From assembly GCF_029814935.1 (NCBI RefSeq), contig NZ_CP104582.1:62001-126000 (forward strand): a DNA stretch of 64,000 nucleotides, given 5' to 3'. Shown here one piece after another: positions 8,693 to 17,296 of this stretch (position 1 is its first letter; each line of letters opens with the position of its first letter). Below the pieces are notes generated by a model. That model searched no databases, was not told the DNA's origin, and was given only the letters and a program-made list of their open reading frames with translations. Made by a program: the position numbers and the translations under genes. This stretch comes from Pseudomonas sp. GD03919. Lineage in GTDB: Bacteria; Pseudomonadota; Gammaproteobacteria; Pseudomonadales; Pseudomonadaceae.

Positions 8693-8799
8693 GGCGACTC
8701 CGGCTCCGGGAGATAGAGCTTAGCCTATCTGCCATGCAGTTCTCAGCACATGAGCTTGTCCGTGTGTCGGGCTTTCCTTGGTTCGTGCTGAGTCCAGCA

Positions 8800-9297
8800 T
8801 CAGGCCTGCAGGTGATTCTTCTCCTCGCTCAGCGCCTGATAGCGCTGCTGCAACTCCTCGCGAATCTGCCGGCGTTGCTTGGCCTGGCGCTGGCGGCGCA
8901 GGCCATCGGGGCTGCGCGGTTGCAGCTCCGGTACCGGCACCGGGCGCCCCTCGCCATCCACCGCGACCATGGTGAAGAAGCAACTGTTGGTGTGGCGCAC
9001 CGAGCGCTCGCGGATGTTCTCGGTGATCACCTTGATGCCGATCTCCATCGAGGTGCGCCCGGTGTGGTTGACCGAGGCGAGAAAGGTGACCAGTTCGCCG
9101 ACATGCACCGGCTCGCGGAACATCACCTGATCCACCGACAGGGTCACCACATAGCAGCCGGCATAGCGGCTGGCGCAGGCGTAGGCCACTTCGTCGAGAT
9201 ATTTGAGCAGCGTGCCGCCGTGGACATTGCCGGAGAAGTTGGCCATGTCCGGGGTCATCAAAACGGTCATCGTCAGGTGTGCGGTTCCGGCTTCCAT
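8800..9297 (-). CDS. Acyl-CoA thioesterase (hotdog fold, YciA/BFIT type)
   Basis: Starting at MEAGTAHL, which has a GGAG ribosome-binding site, the protein is 165 residues long. It carries the hotdog thioesterase signature NFSGNVHGGTLLKYLDEVAYA followed by VDQVMFREPVHVGELV and TGRTSMEIGIKV. Family members hydrolyse acyl-CoA to free fatty acid and CoA. The C-terminal 40 residues are charged and helical (RRQRQAKQRRQIREELQQR). A longer open frame to 9369 exists but lacks a ribosome-binding site. Confidence 0.88.
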   Translation of the reverse strand: MEAGTAHLTMTVLMTPDMANFSGNVHGGTLLKYLDEVAYACASRYAGCYVVTLSVDQVMFREPVHVGELVTFLASVNHTGRTSMEIGIKVITENIRERSVRHTNSCFFTMVAVDGEGRPVPVPELQPRSPDGLRRQRQAKQRRQIREELQQRYQALSEEKNHLQA

Positions 9298-9408
9298 GGT
9301 CGCTCCAGAGGCATGGGGGAGAACGCAGGGCATGCAAGAAGCCTGCTGGTGCCACAGATGATGGCACAAGCCTGTGACCGTCGGTTGAAGCAGAGCTGCA
9401 GTGCTGGG

Positions 9409-10776
9409 TCAGGCGTGATTCAGGTACCAGCGCCAGTCCTGCTCGCCCACTTCGCCCATGAACTGACGGAACTCGGCCCACTTGATCGCCAGAAATACCT
9501 TGAGGAAGTCCTCGCCCAGCGCCTCGCGTGCCCAGCTCGAACCTTCCAGATTGCGCAGGGCGGTGAGCCAGTCGGTGGGCAGGGTTTCGCGGGCCTGTTC
9601 GTAACCGTTGCCGACGATGGCCGCCCCCGGATCGATCTGCTCGCGGATGCCCTTGTGGATGCCGGCAAGGATCGCCGCTGCCGCCAGGTAGGGGTTGGCG
9701 TCGGCGCCACAGATGCGGTGCTCGACGTGACGGCTGTTGGCCGGCCCGCCTGGCACGCGGAACGACACTGTGCGGTTGTTCACGCCCCAGCTCTTGGCCA
9801 GCGGCGCGTAGCTGTTGGCCTGGAAGCGGCGGAAGGAGTTGGCGTTGGGGCAAAAGATCGCCAGGGCGTCGTCGAGCGAGGCCATCATGCCGCCGATGGC
9901 ATGGCGCAGCAGCGGCGTGCCATGCGGATCTTCGCTGGCCATCAGGTTGTTGCCCTCGGCATCGGCCAGCGACACGTGCATATGCATGCCGCTGCCGGCC
10001 AGGTTGCCAAATGGCTTGGCCATGAAGCAGGCCTGCAGGCCGTGCTTATTGGCCACGCCCTTGACCAGGCGCTTGTAGCGTACGCCTTCGTCTACGGCTT
10101 GCAGCGCATCGAAGCGGTGCTCCAGGGTCAGCTCCAACTGGCCCGGCGCGTATTCGGAGATCGCCGTGCGCACCGGCAGGCCTTGTACCTCGCAGGCGGC
10201 GTAGAGATCGTCGAGGAACGGCTGTACCTGCTCCAGCTCGTACACGCCGTAGACCTGCGGCGCCTGTGGGCGCACACCGTTCATCTGCACGGCTGGCTGC
10301 GGGCGGCCATTGGCGTCGCGTTGCTTGTCCAGCAGGTAGAACTCCAGCTCCACCGCCATCACCGGGTGGTAGCCGTCGGCCCTGAGCGCCTCGATGGCGC
10401 GCACCAGTACATGGCGCGGGTCGCCCGGCGTGGCCGGCAGGCCCTGGGTCGGGTGCATGCTCACCTGCAACTGCCCGGTGGGCACCGCGCGCCAGGGTTG
10501 CAGGGTGAGGCTGCCGGCTAGCGGGTAGGTCCAGCAGTCGGCGTCGGCCACTTCCCAGACCAGGCCGCTTTCCTCGACGTCCTCGCCCTGGATGGTCAGC
10601 GACAGGATGGAGCTGGGTAGCGGCCGGCCGTTCTCGTAGATGGCCAGCAGTTCGTCGCGGTGCAGCAGCTTGCCGCGTGGAATGCCGTTGGCGTCGATCA
10701 GCATCAGCTCGATGCTGCGCACCTCGGGGTGGCGTTCGAGGAAGTCGCGGGCTTCCTGGGGATGGGCGAATTGCAT
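9409..10776 (-). CDS. Glutamine synthetase family; probable gamma-glutamylpolyamine synthetase
   Basis: The 455-residue protein (start MQFAHPQEA) belongs to the glutamine synthetase fold: AVELEFYLLDK, GSGMHMHVSLAD, NSFRRFQANSYAPL and RVPGGPANSRHVEHR are the glutamate-, metal- and ATP-binding segments. Such PuuA/SpuI-like enzymes join glutamate to amines such as putrescine. It follows a class-III aminotransferase in the same direction and a divergent GntR regulator, as expected for amine or polyamine catabolism. The amine used cannot be read from the sequence. The upstream open frame extends to 10938 through a repeat hairpin and is not coding. Confidence 0.88.
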   Translation of the reverse strand: MQFAHPQEARDFLERHPEVRSIELMLIDANGIPRGKLLHRDELLAIYENGRPLPSSILSLTIQGEDVEESGLVWEVADADCWTYPLAGSLTLQPWRAVPTGQLQVSMHPTQGLPATPGDPRHVLVRAIEALRADGYHPVMAVELEFYLLDKQRDANGRPQPAVQMNGVRPQAPQVYGVYELEQVQPFLDDLYAACEVQGLPVRTAISEYAPGQLELTLEHRFDALQAVDEGVRYKRLVKGVANKHGLQACFMAKPFGNLAGSGMHMHVSLADAEGNNLMASEDPHGTPLLRHAIGGMMASLDDALAIFCPNANSFRRFQANSYAPLAKSWGVNNRTVSFRVPGGPANSRHVEHRICGADANPYLAAAAILAGIHKGIREQIDPGAAIVGNGYEQARETLPTDWLTALRNLEGSSWAREALGEDFLKVFLAIKWAEFRQFMGEVGEQDWRWYLNHA

Positions 10777-10797
10777 GGTGGTGTCCTTGCTTTTCTT

Positions 10798-10877
10798 CCC
10801 CTCTCCCTTTGGGAGAGGGGCTAGGGGTGAGGGAAGACCCTCATCCGCTTTCTGATGGTGCCCACGCGCCGCGTGGG
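10798..10877. repeat. Intergenic hairpins between aminotransferase and synthetase genes
   Basis: CCCCTCTCCC-TTT-GGGAGAGGGG (10798-10820) is a perfect 10-bp stem. A second hairpin, CCCACGC-GCC-GCGTGGG, lies at 10861-10877. The first belongs to a dispersed family also seen at 48762 and 59586. Neither has a clear T-tract, so they are better read as repeats or mRNA-stability elements than as strong terminators. Confidence 0.6.
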
Positions 10878-10891
10878 AGCGGGAGCAATCT

Positions 10892-12283
10892 TCAGAGCCT
10901 GGCGCCGGGGATGGCCAGTAGCTCGGTGAGGGCCGCATCGAGCATGGTTATCAATTTGTCCACATCGGCCTCGGTGGTACTCGGGCAGCACAGGGTCATA
11001 TTGTGGAACGGCGTGATCAGGATGCCGCGGTTGATCAGGTACAGGTGCAGGGCCATCTGCAGTTCGTCATGGAACGCTGCCTCGGCCTCGGCGCCGGTGC
11101 GCGGCGGGGTGGCGCAGAACTGGAACTCGCAGCGTGCGCCCAACTCGGTCACCGACCACTTCAGGCTGTGCTTGCCGATCAACCGGCGGAAGCCCTCGGC
11201 CAGGCGTGCGGCCAGTGGCAGCATGTGGTCGTAGGCCGCCTGGGTCATCACATGTTCCAGGTTGGCGCGCATGCAGTGCATGGCCAGGGCGTTGGCCGAC
11301 AGGGTGGTACCCATGCCGCTGTGGCCGTGACCGTGGCTTTCTGCGCTGGCGCGTTGGCGGGCCTTGGTCATCGCTTCGGCCATCGCCTCGCTGCAACCGA
11401 AGACGCCGCAGGGCACACCGCCGGCAATGGGCTTGCCGACCACGAAGAAGTCCGGATCCAGGCCCCACAGGCGCGTGCAGCCGCCGATGTCGGTGGAGAT
11501 GGTGTGGGTTTCGTCGATGATCAGCAGGCTGCCGTACTGGCGCGTCAGCTCGCGGCATTTCTGCAGGAACCCCGGATCGGGCAGGACCATGCCGATATTG
11601 GTCATCGCCGGTTCGCAGAGCAGGGCGCAGACATCGCCTTGCGCCAGCGCCGTTTCCAGCGCCTCGACGTCGTTGAAGGGGATGGCGCGGCTGTGCTCGG
11701 TCAGGTCGTAGGCCTGGCCGACCAATCCTGAGCGGTGCACGGTCTGGCCATCGCGATGACGCACCATCACGTCGTCGACGGTGCCGTGGTAGCAGCCGTC
11801 GAACACCAGCAGGGTCTTGCGCCCGGTGATGGCGCGCGCCCAGCGCAGCACATAGCGATTCGAATCTGTTGCCGTGGCGGTCACCTGCCAGAAAGGCAGG
11901 CCGAAGCGCTGCGCCAGCAGCTCGCCGCAGACCACGGCGTCTTCACCCGGCAGCATGGTAGTCAGGCCATTGTTGGCCTGCTCGACGAGCGCGCGTGCCA
12001 CCGGATCGGGCGAATGGCCGAACATGGTGCCGGTGTCGCCCAGGCAGAAGTCGATGTATTCATGACCGTCCACGTCGAAGAAACGCGCACCCTTGGCGCG
12101 TTCGACGAACAGCGGCACCGGAGTCGACCAGTCGGCCATCCAGTGCATTGGCACGCCGCCATACAGCGAGTGGCGGGCGCGCTCGGCCAGGGCCACCGAC
12201 TTCGGGTTGCGTTCGAGGAAGCGCGCGCGCTCACGGGCAGCGAAGGTTTCCACGGCGGTTGCGGTGATACCACTGGCAGTCAT
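10892..12283 (-). CDS. Class-III aminotransferase, PLP-dependent
   Basis: From MTASGITATAVE, which has a GAGG ribosome-binding site, the protein is 463 residues long. It shows PLP fold-type I features: CYHGTVDDV, the cofactor-aspartate region LLIIDETHT and the Schiff-base lysine region FFVVGKPIAGG. It resembles glutamate-1-semialdehyde aminomutase-like transaminases, but the location beside a gamma-glutamylpolyamine-synthetase-like gene and a GntR regulator points to catabolic transamination of an amine or amino acid. It is not the heme-pathway HemL by context. Confidence 0.87.
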   Translation of the reverse strand: MTASGITATAVETFAARERARFLERNPKSVALAERARHSLYGGVPMHWMADWSTPVPLFVERAKGARFFDVDGHEYIDFCLGDTGTMFGHSPDPVARALVEQANNGLTTMLPGEDAVVCGELLAQRFGLPFWQVTATATDSNRYVLRWARAITGRKTLLVFDGCYHGTVDDVMVRHRDGQTVHRSGLVGQAYDLTEHSRAIPFNDVEALETALAQGDVCALLCEPAMTNIGMVLPDPGFLQKCRELTRQYGSLLIIDETHTISTDIGGCTRLWGLDPDFFVVGKPIAGGVPCGVFGCSEAMAEAMTKARQRASAESHGHGHSGMGTTLSANALAMHCMRANLEHVMTQAAYDHMLPLAARLAEGFRRLIGKHSLKWSVTELGARCEFQFCATPPRTGAEAEAAFHDELQMALHLYLINRGILITPFHNMTLCCPSTTEADVDKLITMLDAALTELLAIPGARL

Positions 12284-12320
12284 CTTGAACACCTCGTTCG
12301 GATTTCCGCACATCATATTT

Positions 12321-12330
12321 TGTGATCACA
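12321..12330. promoter_or_regulatory. Palindromic operator 1 (TGTGATCACA)
   Basis: A perfect 10-bp palindrome lies 38 bp upstream of the aminotransferase start, in the divergent intergenic region shared with the GntR gene. An identical copy is centred 63 bp away. Likely bound by the adjacent FCD-type GntR regulator; this is inference from symmetry and location. Confidence 0.65.
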
Positions 12331-12383
12331 GAAATCGCAATATCCACTTATTGAACCTATATAAGTTAGTATTTAGCTGACTA

Positions 12384-12393
12384 TGTGATCACA
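12384..12393. promoter_or_regulatory. Palindromic operator 2 (TGTGATCACA)
   Basis: This is the second identical 10-bp palindrome, about 130 bp upstream of the GntR start. Centre-to-centre spacing of 63 bp is close to six helical turns, so dimers on both sites would lie on the same face of the DNA. Confidence 0.65.
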
Positions 12394-12523
12394 AAAAATC
12401 GGAGCAGCCGAAAGGCTATCACTCGTTCCTGTCGGCCCGATCTTCGTTCAATGGAGAAACTCATGCGTGACTGCCTGCTTACCCTGTCCCAGCTTCCTGC
12501 ACCGCCAAAGGGGCGTTGAAACC

Positions 12524-13177
12524 ATGAGCGATAATCTGCAGGAACAGCTGTACCAACGTATTCGTGAGGGATTGCTGGCCGGTCGTTTTCAGCCGGGGCA
12601 AGCCTTGAAGATCCGCGACCTGGCGGCCGAGTGGGGCACCAGCCCGATGCCGGTGCGCGCGGCTCTGCAACGGTTGGTGGCCGAGGGCGCGCTGGAGGGT
12701 GAGCAGCAGCGCTCGGTACGTGTGCCGTCGATGACCCGCGAGCGATACGAAAGCATTTTTCAGGTACGCCTGGCACTGGAGGGTCTGGCCGTTGAACTGG
12801 CGACACCGCGTCTCACGGCCGATGATCTGGCCACGCTGCGCGAGTGTGTCAAAAGCATGGACAGTGCCATCGAGCAGCGCCAGGTGCAGGCTTATCTCAA
12901 TGCCAACAGCCAGTTTCACCTGCACCTTTACGGCGCTTGCGGCAATCCGGTGTTATTGCGTTCGATCGAATCGCTCTGGTTGCAGATCGGGCCGTTCTTC
13001 AACCGTCTTTTCACTGAAGCCGATCTGTCGCTGCGGCTCAATGACTTTCATGAAGATGCCTTTGCTGCCATCGAGGCCGGTGATGCCAAGGGCGCGCGCC
13101 AGGCCATGGAGCAGGATCTGATCTACTTCGCGCGCTTTTTGCTCAACCTGCTGGCGCTGGAGCAGGGCGAGGTGTGA
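12524..13177 (+). CDS. GntR family regulator, FCD subfamily
   Basis: A 217-residue regulator with an N-terminal winged helix-turn-helix (QLYQRIREGLLAGRFQPGQ, RDLAAEWGTSPMPVRAALQRL) and an FCD ligand-binding domain (LEGLAVELATPRL, NSQFHLHLYGACGNPVLL). The start MSDNLQEQ at 12524 is chosen over an upstream in-frame ATG because the domain begins there. It is divergent from the aminotransferase-synthetase pair and probably represses it through the two TGTGATCACA sites. The effector is unknown; an amine or a pathway intermediate is likely. Confidence 0.9.
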   Translation: MSDNLQEQLYQRIREGLLAGRFQPGQALKIRDLAAEWGTSPMPVRAALQRLVAEGALEGEQQRSVRVPSMTRERYESIFQVRLALEGLAVELATPRLTADDLATLRECVKSMDSAIEQRQVQAYLNANSQFHLHLYGACGNPVLLRSIESLWLQIGPFFNRLFTEADLSLRLNDFHEDAFAAIEAGDAKGARQAMEQDLIYFARFLLNLLALEQGEV

Positions 13178-13210
13178 GGGCGGTGCGCGCGGGACGCTCG
13201 TATCCCAGTT

Positions 13211-13278
13211 TGTAGGAGCCGGCTTGCCGGCGATCAGGTGCAGCGCTGAGCTCAATCGCCGGCAAGCCGGCTCCTACA
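13211..13278. repeat. Perfect 24-bp inverted repeat (REP pair)
   Basis: The left arm at 13211-13234 (beginning TGTAGGAGCCGGCTTGCCGG) is the exact reverse complement of the right arm at 13255-13278, with a 20-bp loop. It lies between the convergent GntR and SMI1/KNR4 genes. Exact symmetry suggests recent insertion or active maintenance. It may also act as a bidirectional transcription barrier. Confidence 0.85.
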
Positions 13279-13292
13279 GGGCGACGAGGCGA

Positions 13293-13700
13293 TCAGCTCT
13301 CCAGCCAGACGTCACGGCACCAGTGCCAGACCGAGTCCCAGCTTTCGTCGGTCAGCTCGCCTTCGTCGCCGTCCCATAGCCAAACCTGACCTTCCACGTC
13401 CACGGCATAGTAATTGCGGCCGTCCTGGCACAGCGGCACCAGATCGCGCGGCAGGCCGAGATCCCAGGCCACCGAGGCGACTTCCGGCAGGTAGGTGTGC
13501 GAATGCGGGTCGCTGGCGGTGACCGGCTCCAGGCGACCATAGACCACGTCGCTGACCTTGAGCAGGAACTCGCGCAGCTCGAACGGCAAGTGGATGAGGA
13601 TCTGCTCCTGAATCTCCACCAGGGTTTCTTCTTCCGGCAGCTCCAGGGGTACCGGTACCGGCTCGTTGAGTTCGCGCAGCTGTTCGATGACTTCTTCCAC
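13293..13700 (-). CDS. SMI1/KNR4-like (SUKH) protein
   Basis: A 135-residue acidic protein with the SUKH-type pattern: LPFELREFLLKVSDVVYG, then LGLPRDLVPLCQDGRNYYAVDVEGQVWLW and a tryptophan-rich end (SWDSVWHWCRDVWLES). SUKH proteins include immunity proteins against contact-dependent toxins, but single conserved copies like this one often have no toxin partner, and none is visible here. It is probably cytosolic. Confidence 0.75.
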   Translation of the reverse strand: MEEVIEQLRELNEPVPVPLELPEEETLVEIQEQILIHLPFELREFLLKVSDVVYGRLEPVTASDPHSHTYLPEVASVAWDLGLPRDLVPLCQDGRNYYAVDVEGQVWLWDGDEGELTDESWDSVWHWCRDVWLES

Positions 13701-13806
13701 GGCATCGGCTCCTCATCAGGGGGGGATCGGCTTTATACAGTAGCTGGCGGGGCGAGTGTAAACCTGTCGCCGCCATCGGATAATGGCGCTTTTGCGGAGC
13801 CTTCCC

Positions 13807-14277
13807 ATGTCATCTGTCACCTGGCATTGCCTGCACCACCGCGAACTCGATACCGCCACCCTCTATGAGCTGCTGGCGCTGCGCACCCAGGTGTTCGTGG
13901 TCGAGCAGAACTGCCCCTACCTGGAAACCGATGGTCAGGATCTGATTGGTGACACTTGCCACCTGCTGGCCCGCGACGAGTCGGGGTTGCTGGGTTATCT
14001 GCGCCTGCTCGATCCGCAACGTATGAACGGCGAGGTGGTGATCGGTCGCGTGCTGACCGCCGAGCGGGCACGCGGCAGCGGGCTGGGTCATCGGCTGATG
14101 GAGCGGGGGCTGGTCGAGTGCGGCCAGCGTTGGCCGGGTGTGCCGGTCTATTTGTCGGCACAGGCGCATCTGCAGGGCTACTACGGGCGCTATGGCTTCG
14201 TGGCGGTGACCGAGGTGTATCTGGAGGACGGTATCCCGCATATCGGCATGCGCCGGGCGGCTACTGATCCGGCGTGA
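13807..14277 (+). CDS. elaA: GNAT acetyltransferase, ElaA family
   Basis: The 156-residue protein (ATG at 13807 after a GGAG site) matches ElaA-type GNAT proteins: LRTQVFVVEQNCPYLETDGQD near the N-terminus, an acetyl-CoA-binding segment VLTAERARGSGLGHRLM and the C-terminal LSAQAHLQGYYGRYGF. The substrate of ElaA is not known with certainty. It stands alone, with a strong bidirectional terminator after it. Confidence 0.87.
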   Translation: MSSVTWHCLHHRELDTATLYELLALRTQVFVVEQNCPYLETDGQDLIGDTCHLLARDESGLLGYLRLLDPQRMNGEVVIGRVLTAERARGSGLGHRLMERGLVECGQRWPGVPVYLSAQAHLQGYYGRYGFVAVTEVYLEDGIPHIGMRRAATDPA

Positions 14278-14323
14278 GTTGCAGGAGCGGCTTCAACTGC
14301 GATGGCGAGCCAATGCTGAAATG

Positions 14324-14351
14324 AAGAAACCCGGGCAAGCCCGGGTTTCTT
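14324..14351. terminator. Bidirectional intrinsic terminator
   Basis: AAGAAACCCGGGC pairs perfectly with GCCCGGGTTTCTT around a two-base loop. It lies between the convergent elaA and Tim44-like genes and can serve both. Confidence 0.85.
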
Positions 14352-14365
14352 GTGCGTCGTCGCGA

Positions 14366-15220
14366 TCAGTTCTGGCGAATGCCGGCGATCAGCCAGGGCT
14401 GGTTGTCGCCCTGGGCGCGTTCCAGGCGCCAGCTTTCGCTGAACGGCTCGCCCTGGTCGAAGCGCGAGGTTTTCGACACGCCGCTGAAGGTCAGGGTGGC
14501 GATGGTCTTCTCGGCGTTGTCGTCGACACCGTCGAGTTGCACATCGAGGTTATCGACATAAGTGGACTGGAAGCCGCCACCCAGCTCGGCGCGCTCGCGC
14601 TTGAGGAACTCCAACAGTTGCGGCGTGACGAACTCGGCGATCTTGTCCATCTCGTTGGCGTCCCAGTGCTGCTGCAGGTTCATGAAGTGCTCACGACCGG
14701 CGGCGATGAAGCTCTGCTCGTTGAACCAGGCCGGGGCGTTGATCACCGGAGCGGCCGAAGCCAGACGGCCACCGAAGATATTGCTGCCAGCGGCTGGCGC
14801 GTTGTCGGCGTTCGGCATTTCACGCTGGTACGGCGCACCGGCAGCGGCCATTTGCGGCTGCTGGCGTGCACGACGGGCGGCAAGGAAGCGGAACAGCAGG
14901 AAGGCGATCAGACCGAAGATCAGCATGTCCATGATCTGCAGGCCTTCGAAACCATCACCCATGAACATCGAGGCCAGCAGGCCACCAGCGGCCAGACCGG
15001 CCAGCGGGCCGAGCCAGCGCGAAGCACCGCTGGCGGCAGCGGCAGGTTGCTGACGGCCGGGAGCCGGGGCAGCCTGTTGAGCAGGAGGCGTGGCCTGGCG
15101 GGTCTGGTGGCTGGGCGCGGAGCCGAAGGATTTGCCACCGCCAAAACGCTTGGCGTGGGCTTCGAAACTGAAGGTCAGTGCCAGGCACAGCACCATGGCA
15201 ATACTGAGGAAACGCTGCAT
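14366..15220 (-). CDS. Tim44-like domain membrane protein
   Basis: A 284-residue protein with a signal peptide (MQRFLSIAMVLCLALTFSFEAHA), a Gly/Ala/Gln-rich linker, hydrophobic segments LGPLAGLAAGGLLASMFMG and MDMLIFGLIAFLLFRFLAA, and a C-terminal Tim44-like fold (WFNEQSFIAAGREHFMNLQQHWD). The bacterial family is membrane-associated and of uncertain role; the mitochondrial relative helps protein import. A GTG just upstream of the ATG is an alternative start. It is monocistronic. Confidence 0.87.
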   Translation of the reverse strand: MQRFLSIAMVLCLALTFSFEAHAKRFGGGKSFGSAPSHQTRQATPPAQQAAPAPGRQQPAAAASGASRWLGPLAGLAAGGLLASMFMGDGFEGLQIMDMLIFGLIAFLLFRFLAARRARQQPQMAAAGAPYQREMPNADNAPAAGSNIFGGRLASAAPVINAPAWFNEQSFIAAGREHFMNLQQHWDANEMDKIAEFVTPQLLEFLKRERAELGGGFQSTYVDNLDVQLDGVDDNAEKTIATLTFSGVSKTSRFDQGEPFSESWRLERAQGDNQPWLIAGIRQN

Positions 15221-15341
15221 CACGGTTTTCTCTCTTGTGGAAAAGCTTGGTTGGCATCTTGCCCGTCATGGCGGGGCATGACCAGTGACAGAATGTTTCC
15301 GGCTTTTGCCTATCAGGGCGGCCATTCTGCGATTTGTCCGT

Positions 15342-15390
15342 GTAGCCCGGATGCAATCCGGGGTGCGCAACCACGATCCCGGATTTACGG
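15342..15390. repeat. REP element (TGTAGCCCGGATGCAATCCGG class)
   Basis: GTAGCCCGGATGCAATCCGG followed by an inverted ATCCCGGATTTACGGGC forms a short palindromic unit. A half-copy with the same core is at 25374-25396. It overlaps the last codons of the TetR gene at 15385. Confidence 0.7.
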
Positions 15391-15966
15391 GCGCTGCAGC
15401 AGCAGAGGCAGCGGGCCACCGCGCAGTTGGCGGCGCAGGTAGGCGCGGAAGGTGGCTGCGTCTTCGTCGGGGTGGCGCAGCCAGTGGATGAAGCTGCGCA
15501 GGTAGGCGGCGGTGAGCAGGGTTTCTTCGGCGATGCGATGCAGATGCAGGCTTTGCCGGCCAGCGGCTTCGCGCCACCATTGCACGGTGCGGCTGATACG
15601 CATCAGGCCGAGCACCTGCAGGTGGATATGTCCAGGCTCGAGCTTGTACAGCAGCATCTGCCCGGTCACCGCGCGATGGGCTGCCAGGCTCTCGAGCCAG
15701 GCCAGCAGGCAGCTTTCCAGACGTTGTTCGGCGTTCAGACCCTGCAGGTCGGGATTGCTGGCGTGGGCGAGCAGGGCCAGATCGGCGCGGTCGAACCAGG
15801 CCTCCACCAGATCATCCTTGTCGCGGTAGTGATGGGCGATAGCGTCCAGGCCAATGTCGAGCGCGGTGGCGACGTCGAACAGATGCAGGCGCTCCCAGCC
15901 GCAGACGTCGGCCAGTTGCAGGGCGGTATCGAGGATATGGGCAGGGTCGGTCGGCTTTTTCTTCAT
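15385..15966 (-). CDS. TetR family regulator
   Basis: A 193-residue protein starting at MKKKPTDPAHI, with an N-terminal HTH (HLFDVATALDIGLDAIAHHYRDKDDLVEAWF) typical of TetR/AcrR and a C-terminal helical ligand domain. The upstream frame to 16116 runs through a REP repeat and is not coding. Its target is unknown; it is followed on the left by the Tim44-like gene and preceded by the TRAP binding protein, with repeats between. Confidence 0.83.
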   Translation of the reverse strand: MKKKPTDPAHILDTALQLADVCGWERLHLFDVATALDIGLDAIAHHYRDKDDLVEAWFDRADLALLAHASNPDLQGLNAEQRLESCLLAWLESLAAHRAVTGQMLLYKLEPGHIHLQVLGLMRISRTVQWWREAAGRQSLHLHRIAEETLLTAAYLRSFIHWLRHPDEDAATFRAYLRRQLRGGPLPLLLQRP

Positions 15967-16051
15967 CCGTGAAGTATGGCCGCCAGGGCATGAGGCGCAG
16001 CCTGGAGCGACAAACGGAGCCCGATAGGTCAGATGTGGCCGCGCCGAACGG

Positions 16052-16115
16052 GTAGGAGCGGCGCCCCGCCGCGAACCTGAGGTAAAACAGCTTCGCCCCG
16101 GGCGGGGCTCCCACA
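16052..16115. repeat. REP-type inverted repeat
   Basis: GTAGGAGCGGCGCCCCGCCG at the left and an imperfect complement CTTCGCCCCGGGCGGGGCTC with CCAC at the right belong to the GTAGGAGC class. It lies between the TetR gene and the first TRAP binding protein. Confidence 0.7.
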
Positions 16116-16142
16116 AGGGTAAGGGCTATAACCCTGAGCGGC

Positions 16143-17225
16143 TCAGCGCCAGTCGTACAGCTCTTTTTCCGACAGCGCCTGCATCGAAGTGGCCAGCGCC
16201 TGGAAAGCCTGCATCGAGGCCCAGATGCGCCCATTGAGTTCGCTCTGCGCGGCCAGCTCGCCGAGCACCTGTTCGCTCTCGCGTTGCATGGCCTGCAGCA
16301 CCTCGTCGGGGAAGCGCTTGAGCAGCGTGCCGCTCTGCTTCAGTTCATCCAGCGCCAGGGCGTTGTGGTAGACGTAGTCGTCCATCATGTCCTGGGTCGC
16401 CGCGCGCGCCGCTTCGCTGACGATGGCTTGCAGGTCGGCGGGCAGTGCATCGAAGGCCTTCTGGTTGATCAGCAGTTCGAGCACCGACTGCGGCTCCTGC
16501 CAGCCCGGGTAGTAATAGTACTTGGCGGCCTTGTGCAGGCCGAAGGCCAGGTCGTTATAGGGGCTGACCCAGTCGGTGGCGTCGATGGCGCCGCTTTGCA
16601 GCGAGGTGAAGATTTCGCCACCTGGCATCACCACGGTGGTCGCACCCAGGCGGCTCCAGACTTCGCCACCGAGGCCGGGCATGCGGATTTTCAGGCCCCT
16701 GATGTCAGCCAGGCTGTTGATTTCCTTGTTGAACCAGCCGCCCATCTGCATGGTGCTGTTACCCGCCGTCAGCGGCTTGAGGCCGAAGGGCGCGTAGGCT
16801 TCATCCCACAGTGCCTGACCGCCGCCCTTGCTCAGCCAGGCGTTCATTTCCAGGGTGGACAGACCGAAGGGCACGGCGCCGAAGAACTGCGCGGCGGGCA
16901 CCTTGCCCTTCCAGTAATAGGGCGTGCCGTGGCCGAGTTCGGCGGTGCCGCGCGACACGGCGTCGAACACCTCCAGCGCCGGCACCAGCTCGCCAGCGGC
17001 ATAAACCTTGATGGTCAGACGCCCGGCGCTCATGGCGTTGACGCGCTCGGCCAGGCGTTCGGCTGCGGTGCCGGTGCCGGGTGCGTTCTTCGGCCAGGTG
17101 GTGACCATCTTCCAGTGGAAGGTTTGCGTGGGGGCTGCGGCCTGGTCGGCCGGTGCGGAGTCGTCCTTGCAGCCGATCAGGCCGAGGCCGAGCAGGGGCA
17201 GGAGGAGCAGAGAGCGAAGACGCAT
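16143..17225 (-). CDS. TRAP transporter solute-binding lipoprotein, copy A
   Basis: This 360-residue protein has a lipoprotein signal (LLPLLGLGLIGC, Cys about 19) and the DctP/TakP fold: FHWKMVTTWPKN, VSRGTAELGHGTPYYWKGKV, GLKIRMPGLGGEVWSRLGA with the carboxylate-binding arginine, and AIDATDWVSPYNDLA. TakP-like members bind 2-oxo acids for secondary TRAP uptake. No DctQ or DctM membrane gene is in the window, so it is an orphan. It is a tandem paralog of copy B, collinear over nearly the whole length and ending in the same YxWR. Confidence 0.9.
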   Translation of the reverse strand: MRLRSLLLLPLLGLGLIGCKDDSAPADQAAAPTQTFHWKMVTTWPKNAPGTGTAAERLAERVNAMSAGRLTIKVYAAGELVPALEVFDAVSRGTAELGHGTPYYWKGKVPAAQFFGAVPFGLSTLEMNAWLSKGGGQALWDEAYAPFGLKPLTAGNSTMQMGGWFNKEINSLADIRGLKIRMPGLGGEVWSRLGATTVVMPGGEIFTSLQSGAIDATDWVSPYNDLAFGLHKAAKYYYYPGWQEPQSVLELLINQKAFDALPADLQAIVSEAARAATQDMMDDYVYHNALALDELKQSGTLLKRFPDEVLQAMQRESEQVLGELAAQSELNGRIWASMQAFQALATSMQALSEKELYDWR

Positions 17226-17296
17226 GGGCAGTCATCCCTGAGAAAGAACGGGGCTCTTGGTGGTCGATACCTGTTAGTCAAGCTACGCGCCGAGTC

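Noticed and set aside
13293..13700. SUKH protein as an immunity gene of a toxin system
   Set aside because: No polymorphic toxin, CDI or T6SS gene lies nearby; the neighbours are housekeeping genes and REP repeats.
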